A stretch of 64,000 bases of DNA from Scytalidium lignicola (GCA_002812745.2 NCSJ02000243.1:1-64000); one strand, 5' to 3'; shown: positions 33,740-46,912, counted from the stretch's first letter. Numbers and translations: made by a program. Notes: generated by a model from the sequence alone, not told the origin.

Positions 33740-36700
33740 TTTATTGATATTCATTATATGAAGTGTAATGGATTAGCAGTATAATATTTATCTCTTTTTT
33801 AATCTTTTGTTTTAAAAGTTCAAAGTATTTCTCTGAAGTTATATTCTTGAAAATTACTTTCTTAGAGAAGTGGTTAAGAAGACTAAAATTAAGATGTAAA
33901 AGCTTATCCAATGTTTTTAGTATAATTGACAAGAATAACGATTATCTTACTTATAAACTTTGGTTTTGTTAGACTATTAATAAGTTTGTTAACAGCTTTT
34001 CTGCTGAATTTACCATTGTAAAAGTAGTATACTTTATCCATGAAGAAAACCTTTCTTAAAGCCTTTATTAATTTCCTTTTAGTTTTTAGTCTAATATGGT
34101 TAATATATTGCCTAATGAGGTTAAATATAAAGTATTTAACGTAGTTATTAGAAGTTAAAATACTTATTCGGTAATATAGTTTATTAATCTTATAAGCTAT
34201 TGTCGTTTTTTGATTCTTAATCGAAAGTAGAATTAACAAACTACTTGCTTGTTAAGTTAGGGTTATTTTATTACTTGAAAGCTTTTTGAAAAGGAAACTG
34301 AACAGAATCTGACCTTAAAGGTCTTTTTTGTAAGCTTTTATATTCTTAGCAATTCATTGATACTTCTTGAGTTAGTTGATGAGTTTCTTATAATTAATAA
34401 TATTAATAAATAAGTTTTTGCAGTAGACTTCAGAATTACTAGCCTAGTTATATTCTTTATCGAAATCTTGAAGAAGAAAAGTAATTTTTGGATTAAAGTT
34501 GTTTGCTTATACAGTTGAAGTGTACTTTTGTTCTAGCTTTTTAGTATATAACAAGATGTTCTTTATAACTTTTGCATTGTTAAAGTTAGGTCAATTTTGT
34601 TTATAAACAAGAGTTTTAATAATAACTCCTTTAACCTTGTTTATTACTTTCAAACTTTGTTTTTTAAGCTTAAGATTAAGAATATATATTAGATTTAAAT
34701 CTATGAAGTTTTCAAAGTAAAATGCATTATTAAGTTGAAATTGTTTTGCAAGGCTAGAATTTAAATGATTTATTATGTTTTCTATTTACTTTTTGTATTT
34801 TAGCAAAAGAATATACAAATCTTCACTTAGAGTATTTTAAACATTAATTATGATAATGTTAATGACAGTAGTTTTATAAGGGTTTAGATTATTACTATTA
34901 ACTTTTTTTTACTAATATTAAGATTATAAACTTTGTTAATTATTAGCACTTTTCTGGTAATAACCTTTAAAATCTTCTTTATATTCTTTTCTGACTGTCT
35001 AAGAGCTTTTCTTATAAAATCAGAAGGATTCTTGATAACTATTATACTTAGAGGTTAAAATTATAAAAACGAAGTAATAGCTGTAAATTATGTATTTTCT
35101 CTTTTTGATAGTAAGCTTAGATTAGCTAATATTAAGTTATACAGTTTGGCAATAGTAGTTTTTCATGTATTAGAAGAATTAAAGAATACTTGATAAAGTG
35201 TACAAGTAAGCAACTTAAGTTCTCTAAGTTCTTTTCAGTAGTTTTGTTAAATTATATTGATAAAGGCTTTTATAAAATTCTTAAANTTTTTTTAGTTTTA
35301 TTAAGGAAGTTTTTTTTTATACATTACTTTCTTTTATTACATTATTTAGCTTAGGGTTTATAAGATCTTCTTTTGTGAATAGTAAGTTATTTGGACTATT
35401 TCCTAAGACTCTTTCNTTTTTTTAGCTAAGAAGTTTAATGCTTTAAAGTTTAAACATTTTTCAAGTCATGTACATTTTTATATCCTTTTGTTTTATGCTT
35501 TTATTTAAGACATTTAATTAGAATCCTTGTATATAATTTATGTTTGCTATTCTTAATATAAACTTGACTATTGTATTTTTGATTAATTATGAAGTCAAAT
35601 ATAATTAATAGTTTTTAATTAGAATAATTAATAAAATTTAGCTTGTAAAGTATACAGTTATTAAATTTAAGATTATATTCAAAGAAATCCTTTATCTTTT
35701 TAGTATAATTAGTAAAAATAAAAGTAATAGTACNTTTTTTGGTTTTTAATTTTTACTAAGACAAAATTTAAAATATTCTTTCTTTTAAAATTATTGTTTA
35801 ATGTAAATTAATAAGCTTTATTAATGAAAAAGACATTATTATTAACTTTTACAAGCTTGTTAATTATTTTCTTCATATTAGGGAAACCTTCATTTGTTAA
35901 CTTAAAACTTATGATCTTGAAAAACTCTTTTTTAAGTAAAGTGTTAATAAAGGCTAAAAAGTGTATATATATACAAGTTATTATTGTTTTGCTTATAAAA
36001 AGTTAAAACTAATATTGAAGATTTTAATAAGCAGTATTTATGCTAAGATTCTTTAATATTATTATTTTTATCCTTTTCTTTTTCATGTTAATCTCTTGCC
36101 TTTTAACAGTCTTGATCTTAACTTTAATCTTGAGAAATTTCTCTTTTATTATATTTAGCCTAATAAACTTTATTAGATTATTAATTGTTGTATTTAACGT
36201 TTTCTCAACTTTCNTTTTACCTCTTCTATTTTAACTTTGAAGGACTTGCCTTAAGTAAAGTACATTCTGATTTAGCTAGAGTTTTCTAGTTCTATTAGTT
36301 TAACTGCTTAAAAGATTTAATTTTATTATTTTTGGCTGGAGAATTTAGAATGTTAAAGGCTTATACAACTTGTATAACTTTCTAAAAGGCTTGTTATAAT
36401 GATTATACTGTTTGATATTGTACAGTTGTTAAGTTATGNTTTTTTCTGTTTTAAAGTTTATGTTCTTTTTAATATTATTTGCTTATTAATAGCTTTTTCT
36501 TTAATCTTTTGTATTTGAATTTCAAGATTAACAATGTTTATATTATGTTTTGCTTGAGCTTTTAACTGTTTGTCTTATAGTTCTACTTTACCTTTTGAGA
36601 TTTTCTTGTTTTGTTCATCTTAAATCTTGTAGATTTTGTAATTTTGTAGTTAAGCCTGGTGATATTTGTACTTTTGCACATGCTTATTTGAATATTTGAT

Positions 36701-39700
36701 TTTGATGATTTTCTTATAGTTTATTTGAGAGTGATTAGAATAGTAATAGTATCTTCATGGGCATTTGTACACATTACAGCTTAAAAACGACTTGCTTTAT
36801 ATAGTTAATTAGTAGAAAGAGCTTAATATAGCTTGAAAACTTATTATAATTCTTTATATTCTCTATTAGAATACTTTTTGTCAAAGTCTTCAAAAGAATA
36901 TAAGATTACAAGTTATACTGAGTACTGCTTGTACTTAATAAAAAGCTTGTTATAAACATATTTTTCGTTTTTAAGTATATTTATAAACTGAGTCTACATT
37001 TCTCTACTCTTCTTAAAAGTTATGAATGTTTTTACATTATTAATGATAATGAAACTATCTCTAGCTTAAGAAAGAAACATGTTAAGCTGTTCTAGAGAAG
37101 ATATAAACCTAATGTTATCATTATTGTTATTTCTTGTTAACAAGACTATAACAATGTTATTCTCGTTGCTTTAAAAATTATCTGTAGTTTATTATTCTAT
37201 TTGATTAGTTAAATAATTAATAAATCTGATTGTCTGAATTTAGATTTAATGTTATTTTCTATTATAAGATATACTGACTTATCGATTATAAATATTCTAA
37301 CTTTCGTTTTGTTAACTTATGTATTAGTAATAAACATCAAGCTAGCACAGATTAGGTTATGCAAATCGAAGTTGTTTAAAACCAGATTATTATCTTTGCT
37401 AAATTCTTCTCTTAGAAGATAAAACTGACTAAGGTAAAGGGTCAAGATAATAATCTTCTCTGTTAGCATGTTAAGATTTTACTAATTAAGATAACACAGA
37501 CATTTCATTGTTATATAAACCTTAAATATATTCCTCTTTGTTAATAAAGTAATATTATCTTTTTAGTTTTGNTACATTTTGTATTTCTTCTTCTTTATAA
37601 GTATAATTAAAGAAGATAATATTATCTTGAAGTTCTTTAATATTTTATCAATTTGTTATATTCTTCATATTAATAAGGTTCAAATAAGTAAACTGTTTTA
37701 TATACTTAACTAATTTAAGTTGTATATAGTATTGTTAGTATAAAGTATAATAAGAGTATTCTTATATTATAAGCTTTTCAAAGAGAGATTGATTTAAATT
37801 ATAATTATTACCTTTTTCTATGTTGAAAGTGTAATTAACCTTCAGTTGAAGCTGTTTGTGATTGCTTATCAGAATAAGTTACTTTGTATGTAAGCTTAAT
37901 ACTGTTAAAATGTAACTCTTTTGAATCTTACCTACTTCTTTTATAAGAACAATTCTAAGGTGAACTAAGTTTAAGCTTTGGATATATTTTGTTGTGGCTG
38001 TAGTAGTATAAGCAATGATACACTTAAATCAGAGTATTATAAGTTCTTTTTCTATGTATATAGACATAACTTACTTAATATAATTGTTATACTTAATACT
38101 TTATTGTTGAACTAGATTTAATATATTTTTGAGGATTTTAGCTTTTTATACTTTATACAATTTTAATTGATCTGATACTTTGATGTTTTATACTTTTAAA
38201 TACTTAGCCATTTCCTCTTTGAAGAGTATTACATTTTTTCTTTGAATTTAATGATCTAGCAAGTAAAAGTTATTTATAGTTTTGTCNTTTCNTTTTTTAC
38301 CNTTTTTCGTTTTATTATTCTATGTTAGTACTTGAAAGGCTAGAAGGAAAGACAAGTTATTCGTTAAAAATTCTAAATGTTCAAGAATATTTTATTTTAA
38401 AGGAGTTACTTGCTCTAAACTTGAGAAAGTACTTTTCAAACCTTTTTTTTTATTCTAAGCCTTTAGTTTAGTTAAGTCAAGTATATTATATTGTTTTAGA
38501 GCAAGTTTTACTAGTAATGTAATATCTTTTATCAAAAGGTTTTGAACAGAAAGAGTTGTTTTTGATTTTAGACAAATGATATTACTTTTTAAAATGCTCA
38601 AGTTTATAATATTATCAAAGAATTGATTTAAAGTATAATTCTTATATGTTAAGATAAGAATCTTTTTGTTGGAGTAATAATAAAAAGCTTTTGTAAGTAA
38701 TGTATTAATAAATGATTTTCCTGTTCTTGTTAACTATTAAAGAAAGATTCATCGAGTATTAAAAATGACTAATTTAACAGCTTTTAAATTATATTAATTT
38801 AATATTCTTCGTTTCTTTTATCCAGTGTAATGCTCTTTCTGTGTTAGCTGTTAGTATTTACAAACAAATTACAAGTGGCTATTGTGCAAGAAGATCCTCT
38901 TCATGAACTAATATGCTTAATATAGTAACTTTCTTATCTGTAATTAAATAAGCTAATGACTTATATCTTGGATTATTCTTAAAGAACTATTGTTAAGCTA
39001 TTATACTCTTTTTCAGCATTTGTAAGAGATTATTAGTATACTATAGTTGTAAAGTTTATAGACTTTAACTATTATAATAGATACTACTTATAGAGAAATT
39101 CTTTACTAAAAATGCTTTTTGCTATCTTTTCTGAATATTCTAAGCTATTTGTATTTCCTTCCTTATTTTGCGAACTATGTCTTTGCNAAAACAACTAAAA
39201 TTGGCTATCAATATAAGAAATAAGTCCTTTAAGCTTTAATACAAGCTTTTTCATATTATAAGCTTATAGCAAGTAAGGATCTTTTACAGTAAGCTTGTTT
39301 GCTATTAGGATAATCTTGATTTTGCTAATTTCTCTAAAATCATTATTATAACGCTTACTTAGTCTGTTCTGCTAATCTACATATTCTATATTCAAATTGT
39401 CGATTATATGCGTAATTCTTAAGTTTACAGACGAATCTCTTGTTGTATAGAATTCAAAAGCCTCTTTTAGATCATACTGTCTTATGCTAATAGTACGAAT
39501 GTGATAGCCTTTTCTCTTAGTAAAGACACAAGTTTTAGTAAGATCTAGCAAAATGCTATTTCTTTATCTCTAACAAGCTTACCAGATTTGAAAGCTATTA
39601 TAAATGCATCTAATAGGAGTTCTCCTTCTACAAACTTTAGTATCAGTTGCTGTAAGATTGTCTTACTATATAAGGTTTTGAGCTCTGGCGTTGTAAGGTA

Positions 39701-39949
39701 ACAAAGAACGTTAGTGACTAGTCCTTGGAGGAAAGAAATTGTGACATTTGAACTGAGGGCTGTCTGGAACACAGTATGCCTGTGTTTGTTCCTGTGTATT
39801 CGCTGTATACAGGTTGTCTTGTTATCTTGGGCGTAAATCGCCTTAAGAAACAACCCAGCGTTCTGGTTGTCAATAAGCTTCTCGCCGCTGAGCACACTTA
39901 CAAAGAGAGTCCGAAGCCGTATACTTCGAGGTGTTTTGTGGCTTGACAT
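33740..39949 (-). pseudogene. RIP-degraded SF1 helicase of NFX1/Hrr1 type
   Basis: The first 134 codons (39949-39545) are open and of normal GC. They resemble the N-terminal region of the large fungal NFX1-type zinc-finger helicases. The frame then enters extremely AT-rich DNA full of stops, yet helicase landmarks remain. TGKSFI at about 38724-38707 is a Walker A remnant, followed in frame by ILILTYKNYTLNQFF, matching the motif Ia region of UPF1/SEN1-like helicases. At 37139-37021 the segment NIRFISSLEQLNMFLS, stop, ARDSFIII matches motif VI. These lie in the right order and spacing. The zinc-finger C-terminal part cannot be followed. ZNFX1/Hrr1 proteins act in RNAi-linked silencing. The limits, especially the 3' end, are approximate. 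Confidence 0.72.
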
Positions 39950-40696
39950 ATTGATGATAGTAGGGATTAGTGAGGCTAAACTGTGTAAGTATACAAAAGC
40001 TGAGAAATGAGATCACTGTTTATTCTAAGACAAGTGAATGATAGCGGGATGAGATGGTGGTGTGACTAACCCCGCAGTGGGAGGCCTCAAGGCGGGTTCA
40101 TTGGTGCTAATGAGCTTCAACAAAATGCTGTTATTTATCGTAGAATTCTTTATCTTATTAAGTACAAATGCAAATCAGACAAATTGTATCCCCTCTATAG
40201 TTGGCTATGCGCATTCCTGCAGTTTTACGATTAGCTAGCGAGTTTTCAACCTAGAGTTAGATAGTCTTCGAGAATAATAATCCGATTCCCGAGGAAGAAT
40301 CCACAACGATAATATATACATTTTCAGTTATTGAAGAAAATGGTCTTTACATTGGCAAGAATAAGCCTGTTTAGTCACAGCTAGTCTTCCATGAATATGA
40401 TTTCAATATAGTATAAGTCACTGTTCGCCATCAAGCTGACCCTTGTCGGGCTTCTTCGGTGGCTTTTTGATGAGTGCGGGGCCTGTGAGGGGTTTACAGT
40501 ATCAATACTCATCGACAGAGAAGAATGTAATCTATCCCACACATAGATAGTTAGCATTGGCTTAATGGTGGAAAATAGCTCAAGGCTAAGAGATAAATGT
40601 CAACGCCAGCCGACCTCTATGATCATGAGAAGTCCCCTCGTAGTACATTACCTCCTAAGACGCAGGAGATGAGATATCTACTAAAAGAACGAGCCC
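39950..40696. other. Intergenic region between Argonaute and the helicase relic
   Basis: No gene seen. It includes the 3' flank of the Argonaute gene and would hold the promoter of the helicase gene. Confidence 0.5.
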
Positions 40697-43600
40697 TTAA
40701 ACGTAAAACATGGTGTTTTTCACATTAGGATGTATTGTGACCCTGCTGGCATCTGGCGCTTGAGACGGTGCTGTACCCACCGAGCTCACATCAGGACTAG
40801 AAAGTGGTGAAGGATCAAATAATCCACTTAGATAACATCGCGCTCTCGTACAGACTAGATCAGCGTAGTATGCGGGCGGACAGAGACTCACGGCCTTGGT
40901 TGCCCTCCCGAAGAGGTAACAGAGGTTGTGTGTTAGATCCTCGAGAGCATCCGCAGCGGTGGGAAATTGCTGCTGGAGGGTGAGGTTGCGGAAAATCTCG
41001 TCGTAGACAACATAATAGTGGGCAGGTCGAGCAGTGCCTTGGATCGCGGAATGCGCTTGGAGAAAGAAATCCCAGTTACGCGCTTCTGTGACGCCACGGT
41101 CGACAATCGTGCCGTTGGGCAGATTCCCGCCGCGATCCGCGTCCTCCATCTTCGTAGGATAGAAGCGCGTATTATGGCGCTTTCCGACGATGATAATCGT
41201 CATGCGTGGCTTGTCAGCCTTCGTCGACGCCGCTGGATATACCTCTTTGCAGGCCTCATGGAGAGCTGGGAGCTCCTGCTCGAGGACAATGTTGTATTGA
41301 CCTTCGGACACCCCGTCTCGGTACACGAGAATATTTTCGGGCAACGTCTTGTTCTTCTGTTGCCAAAGGAGAAGTCGCGACTTGAAGATCATATTAAGAT
41401 CAGCGACCATTTCCTGGCGAGGTGGTTGTATTCGAATATCGGCCGGCCATTGCCCAAGCCATTCATCAACGGAGGCAACGATCCCGGCAACACTTGGGGC
41501 GTTCGATGAGGAACCGGGAGCCGGATGGGTCACGTCGATTCCAACGACCATGGTAGTCTTATGTCGAAGAAATCCTAGCTTCGATGGGTCAAGAGAATGA
41601 TTTCTGCCACCTAACTTCAAATTAAACTTCAGACAGATGTTGGCCATATACTGTAGGTTCCCCCTGACGAATTTTGAATCCAAAACACACACGTTGAGAA
41701 TACCTTCTTTGACATCGCAGATGAATTTAACGCGGTTATAGACTGCAGTCATCTCTCGCTCAGGGATTATCACTAGAACGAGCTTTGGTTTTCTCGGATT
41801 GATCACGAACCTGTGAATCCAGTGGTCAATTTGAGATTCCAGGTCTTGGGGGTTGGATGTGATGTGAACTCCAGGCATGTAATTGTTGACAGAAACCCCA
41901 AGTTCTCTGAGTTTAGCTTGAAGCTCATCCAGCTTCCCAAGGAAATCTTGGTCAGATTGCCAAACATTGCGAGCGCCTTGCAGAGAAATTCGCAGATAGG
42001 TCCATCCAGGCAAGTCAGATTTGGTGACGAACTTCGACGTACGCATGTCCCAGCCTCCAAACCTAGGCGTTATTATCTGAGTTCCGGAATATTTGATTGC
42101 TGGAACATCCAATACTCGACCCGGGACAGTTATTAATTTGGGCGTTACGTTAATATCGAAGGCATCCTGCATAAGCATCAGCTTCTGTTTGGCCAAGAGA
42201 AGATTTGCACATACCAATGTCGGATTCGTTGGCTCAAATCCTAGCAGGCCACCGCCAGAAGTAACAATTGACTGGGCATTTTGAAATGGCCGTCGCACAG
42301 CAAAACGAATCATCTGTTGTGTTTGTGCAGCGCTCAGCTTCGTACGCGCGGGCTGCCCAGGTGTGACCACGCAGACCTCAGCCGGTAAATACGATGGATT
42401 GTCTTTTGTGGAAACGTTAATGACAGGAAGCGAAGGGTCCTGGATGGTTATGTTATGTGCTAAGAAGGCTCAGTCTTGCAGTTGAATTTGGGTGGAAATC
42501 GAAAACTTACTCTGCTTGAAGAAATCAAAAACACTGATGTAGCTCCCCTGAGACGGCGGAGCTGGCCCAGCCTTAGGGGGCTTCTTACCCTTCTTCTTCT
42601 TCCCCCCTGTTTGAGGCGCGGGTTGGGTTGGAGAAGCACTCTGGGAATTATCTAGGAAAAACTTCACTTCCTCTGCGCCAGCTCCAAATTGTGGCACAAT
42701 TGGCGGATGAGATAGATTGCGGCCATCATCTTTGGTGGCGAAACCTTGTACTATCTTCATTCGATGGATGCGCTGGCCCTGCCTATTCCTTCGCACAATG
42801 TGCGTCGCATCAACGGAGAGCTTCTTCACAAATTTCAACAGATTGACCTTGTTGGGGCCATTTTGCGACATGAAGGCTTGCATGAGCCTATCGAGCGGCC
42901 CATCCTCGAAGAAGGCCATATTTTTGACTTGCACGTTGACGAGGATCCGAACCGTCGCAGCCCGAACACTCATGAAAAAGCCTCGGATCACCTGCAATCC
43001 GCCTCCCAGATTCCCACTATCCTGGGTACCCGGGTTCAGGTGGAAATGCCGACTAGTAGCAACCGTCGCTATCATTGAAGCCGCTTTTGGATGATGTCCC
43101 ACGACGATGTTCAAGGCTTGAATAATTTCCTCTTTGGAACCAAACATCAACCCAGCTTGTGATGATGTCAAATGATTGATCAGCTTGGCCACAGTAAGAG
43201 AGCCGGTGAACTGAAGTCGAAGTCGATACTGCGTCGCATTTGGGGCAGGATCATCCTCATCTTCTGCGCGGTAGGTGACGAGGTACTCGTCTTCCAGTTC
43301 GAGCTCGCTCCGAGAAATCAAGTTTGACTTGAAATCGGTAGCGATTTCATATCCACGGGGCAGCAAATGTTCTTCCAAGAGAAGCTGTACAATCCTCTTC
43401 GCTTTCTTCCCTACCGGGGCTTTCCCTCTGTTGTCCGATGCGATGCTAATGCTGTAGCGATACAACTCCAAATCATCTTTAGAGGCGAGCTTGAAATAGT
43501 TTGCCCATACCAGAATTTCCCTTCCCGTCACCCCATATCCTGGCCTCGGTGGATTTGTCTTCTGGCCGGGCTTCTTTTTCTTCACGTCAATCGCGGTGTT

Positions 43601-43890
43601 ATTTTCGATTTGGGTGACGTGCTGATCCGGGCCGGGAAGCCGCCCATCGCCTTGTCTATGATAAGAAGCAGATATTAGTCGTCTGAGATGCCCGGATATC
43701 AAGGAAGACCGAGGCGTGAGACTTGCCTGTAGACCTCAACTTCAGGCGGGGGTCCGCGACCCCTGCCCCGCCCACCGCGAAAACCTCCACGACCTCCTGG
43801 ACCTCCTGCTCCACGTCCTCGAGGGTGAAAAGGCAGTGGTTGATCTCCACGGCCTCGACCGCGACCCCGATAAGATGAATGTCCAGACAT
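40697..43890 (-). CDS. Argonaute (PAZ-PIWI) slicer protein
   Basis: Three exons, 43890-43727, 43655-42511 and 42459-40697, encode about 1023 residues. Intron 1 is a GC-AG intron (AG|GCAAGT...ATAG, 71 nt); intron 2 is GTAAGT...TTAG, 51 nt. The start has the context CAAAATG and opens an RGG-rich tail (residues about 8-48). The Argonaute N domain, linker and PAZ region (about 80-430) contains a Lys/Pro-rich insertion at about residues 405-420. MID is at about 460-700 and PIWI at about 700-1015. The catalytic tetrad is complete: D745 (GIDVTHP), E786 (RQEMV), D818 (YRDGVSEGQ) and D970 (YYADLV), a DEDD set as in other fungal Argonautes. The C-terminus MFYV is family-typical. The protein should bind small RNA and cleave targets in quelling or related RNAi. 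Whether it is QDE-2 or SMS-2 class needs a tree. Confidence 0.95.
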
Positions 43891-43961
43891 TTTGTGAGAC
43901 TTGTAGGTATAGTTTATCAGGCGAGAAAGGCAGCTGTGTTAACCCCGCTCGCATGTTATGT

Positions 43962-43986
43962 CGTACGTACTTACGTACGTAAGTAC
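43962..43986. repeat. Palindromic CGTACGTACTTACGTACGTA repeat upstream of Argonaute
   Basis: Nested ACGTAC units form direct and inverted repeats about 75-95 bp upstream of the Argonaute ATG. It may lie in the promoter or leader; no regulator is known to me for it. Confidence 0.6.
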
Positions 43987-44539
43987 AATAATTAGGCACG
44001 ACGCTAGATTTTGCTAAACGAAACTGGTCAGAACGTTTGATTTGTATTTTATTCCAGATTCTTTGAGAGTTCGCGGTGAATTTCAGAGGCTCGAAAGATC
44101 ATCACAGAGAAAGAAGGGCTATCTGCCTACTAACCTAAAATATTTACTTGCAGATTGTTGCCCTTTTGGAGTATGCTAGCAAGAGTGAATTGTCATATTG
44201 AGACCAACACACGGCGCTGAGGTTAACATTCGGTCCAGCTGACATGTGAATTCCGACAGGGATCTGACTTTCAGAGCATAGAGTAGCGTTCATTCATGAT
44301 TCTGCCGTAAATGACGCAGGCCCACATTCAACACCAGTCTGCTCGAGATTAGAGCTTATTGGACAGTTGAATGTCATTTATAATTTGCTAAGTTATCGGA
44401 GAGCTAACCGTCCACCTCATCCTCTACCAACGAGTCTTGAGCCTATCAAGTACGGCGTTATGTTCGAGTATTCTAAGTTAACCAATGGCAAACTACCAAG
44501 GGGCAGAACGTCCGGCCAGCGATCCAGCTTCAGGGGAAT
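43987..44539. other. No gene seen; Argonaute upstream region
   Basis: Only short frames without recognisable products. It probably holds the Argonaute promoter. Confidence 0.45.
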
Positions 44540-45160
44540 AATCCTTTTCCTACTTGCTTGAAATCTTCTGTTCCAACAACGATGTTAGCTACCCTGCAAC
44601 CTCGATAGTTCTCCTCTACATCAGCAAACCCCCTCAAGGCCTCTCTCGTGATTGTGTCCTTGTGGTCGGAGAAGAGTATCTTAGAGGCCCAAATCCGAAC
44701 CCTTCCTAGACGTTGAGACGTGATGGATGATACTTCCATGTGATTCCCAGTCGACTGCGTAGGTGGACGTCTTCGATCCTTGTAATGTCTGGCAGATCAG
44801 TGCATTCCGCCTCATCTTCGTCTCTCACTCAATAATGACGTAGTCGCCAGGAAGGACTTCCCGTCCATCATCTACCTGTTGTTAGCTAAGGTTGACGGTT
44901 CGAATGAGGACCCCATACGTGCTACAGACCCGGCGCTTCTTCCGACCACTTGTCGAACGGCTACTCTGTCACTTCGTGACTTGTCTACTACCGCATAATC
45001 GTGCTTGACTGTTACGCCGCGTGTGTCCGCTACCGCTGCGTAACCGGGCATCCGTGAGCAGATGCTGGGAACCTGCACGTCGCCTGCCCATGAACTCGAC
45101 CATGTTGGAGATCCCCTGGAAGAGATCGCGCTTTTCCCTGGCTAGCGCCATTGAGTAATC
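44540..45160 (-). pseudogene. Decayed coding sequence, possibly BAH-domain-like
   Basis: Pieces of protein-like sequence in shifting minus-strand frames read in order: an Arg/Ser-rich segment beginning near DYSMALAREKRDLFQGISNM (about 45155-45090), then DDGREVLPGDYVIIE (44880-44835), then after a frame change ECTDLPDITRIEDVHLRSR, then SDHKDTI and FADVEENYRG (to about 44600). The G-D-Y-V-I-I followed by R-I-E-D-V pattern resembles BAH domains of fungal chromatin proteins. The pogo insertion lies immediately upstream and may have split the original gene. The family call is tentative. Confidence 0.35.
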
Positions 45161-45165
45161 CGGTA

Positions 45166-45206
45166 AGTCAGACTCCCGGGAACCCGCGCACCCCCCAAAC
45201 CGCGCA
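45166..45206. repeat. Left terminal inverted repeat of the pogo element
   Basis: A 41-bp GC-rich repeat identical to the reverse complement of 46984-47024. Confidence 0.92.
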
Positions 45207-45271
45207 CCTTCGCCACCACATAGGGCCATAAAAAATAATTGAATTGTACTCAACTACCTACACTTAACTAG

Positions 45272-46912
45272 CTAAATTTGGAAGTTAATTAAAAAGCTAT
45301 CCATTCCTGACTCTTCTACTGTTTTGGCTGACAATTCAAGACCTGATTCAGGGTTGTTTGATTTGTACAAAGCCTGTTTTGCCTCCTCCTCCTGTTGAGC
45401 CTTTATGATGTCCTCAATGCTTGCAAAAGTGGAATTAGGATTAAACTGAACTTTGGTTCTACCTTTGGTACTTCTCATTGAATCAAGTTTAGTCTTTAAA
45501 CCTTTGTAATCATGTATAGCCTTTGCCTCAGATGCGTTAGAACGGCCCATAGCTTTTTGGACTTTCCTCAGGAAGGTTCGTACAGGTCTATCCACTTGTA
45601 TGGTTGCTTGAATTCGACGAATGGTAACTGTAAGATCATGTACATTCTCAGGAGTAGTAATCCAGGTTTCATCTAACGTCAATTGAACCTTTTGAGGGGT
45701 TTGAGGAGCCTCTGAATTCAATTCAGGCTGGCCTGCTTTAGTCAGGCGTGATCCATACACTTTGTCTGGGTTAAAAGGTACTAAACCAGCAGCTCTCCAT
45801 CCACTTTTGATTGTAGTACTAATAAGGCCCTCCTGACATGCTTTTTCATAGCATTGGCAAAACTGAATCTTCTTAATAGGTGCTGAATCGTCGAATTGAG
45901 CTAAATCTACTATTTGACCTTGATAATTCTTTTTGACTGACGAAAAACAACTAAGATCCAAAGGCTGTGTGACATGTGAAGAATGTGCAGGCAAATATAA
46001 CACCTTGACATTGTTTTGAAAGCATTCCCACATGAATTCAAGGGTACAATGGGTTTTATGGCCGTCCATAACCAATAAGGTAAGAGTAGTAGTTTGCGTA
46101 TGTTGAGGAAGGAATATATCATGAAGCCAATCAATTGCTATGTCTTTTGAGGTCCAGCTATTAGGAGAATGCGTAAATTTCCAGTTTGGATGCTGTTCTT
46201 TTGGGAACTAGGTTGATTGAAGGCCTTGACCTTTGAATATGACCAGAGGTTGGAGTAATTTGCCTTGAGCTCCAATTGTTTCAACAATAGTCACCCATTC
46301 ACGATTCTCAGGGCTTTTAAGGTAAGTTTGCTTTTTACCTGAATGACCTAAAACCCACTGGTTACAGCAAGCTCCTAAAGCTATACCTGTTTCATCTATA
46401 CTGTAGATATCACATGGCTGAATATGGTATTTAGCTACAGTCTTTTCAAATAAAGCAAACCACTCACATAAAGCTTCTGGGTTGGTTCCATTCACACGTG
46501 CTGAATCAAGGGTTTTTCCTAGTAGAGTAGTAATCTGTGGATTGCGAAGTTTGAACCTATGAATCCAATTATGGCCTATAGGAGGTAGTAATTCAGTTGA
46601 ATTATTACTACCTTGACTGACACTTCGAATAATTTGAGCCATTTCTCGCACTTTGGAGTAGGAAGGAGCATGTCCTTGAGAATCTAGGTCTAAAATCCAC
46701 TGTACTAGCATTTGCTCTTGGGCAGGTATCAATAATTGTTGATAAGCATGACTAGTTGACTTGTTTTCTCCATTCCTTAGTCGTGTCCTTAGGCTTGATT
46801 CGTTCAGGCCATATACTTTTGCACAAGCTCTCACTGACGGATATTCATGATTTTGGTATGCTTGAATAGCTAATTGAAGGGTTTCATCCTTTTCCCTTGA
46901 TTTGCGATTCAT
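45272..46912 (-). pseudogene. pogo transposase (HTH_Psq/CENP-B, DDE superfamily) with one in-frame TAG
   Basis: One frame runs from ATG 46912 to the stop at 45272 (546 sense codons plus one internal TAG at 46210-46208). The N-terminus carries a Psq-type helix-turn-helix (VRACAKVYGLNESSLRTRL) and a Tc5/CENP-B-type DNA-binding segment up to about residue 120. The catalytic triad is visible as YSIDETG, VMDGHKTH and QPLDLSCF, giving the DDD pattern of pogo elements. The internal stop lies between GLQST and FPKE, where relatives have Trp, so a single TGG-to-TAG change, RIP-compatible, inactivated it. A charged tail (KAQQEEEAK) follows. This copy cannot make full-length enzyme unless the stop is read through or is a consensus error. 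Confidence 0.93.

Noticed and set aside
33904..34239. 111-codon minus frame as a separate AT-rich gene or mitochondrial insertion
   Set aside because: No mitochondrial gene motif; composition matches the surrounding mutated DNA and it is best read as part of the degraded block.
35824..36234. AT-rich plus-strand frames resembling small hydrophobic proteins
   Set aside because: Lys/Ile/Leu/Phe-rich translations are typical of very AT-rich DNA; the minus strand here belongs to the helicase relic.
40967..41509. 180-codon plus-strand open frame
   Set aside because: Antisense shadow of the PIWI coding exon.
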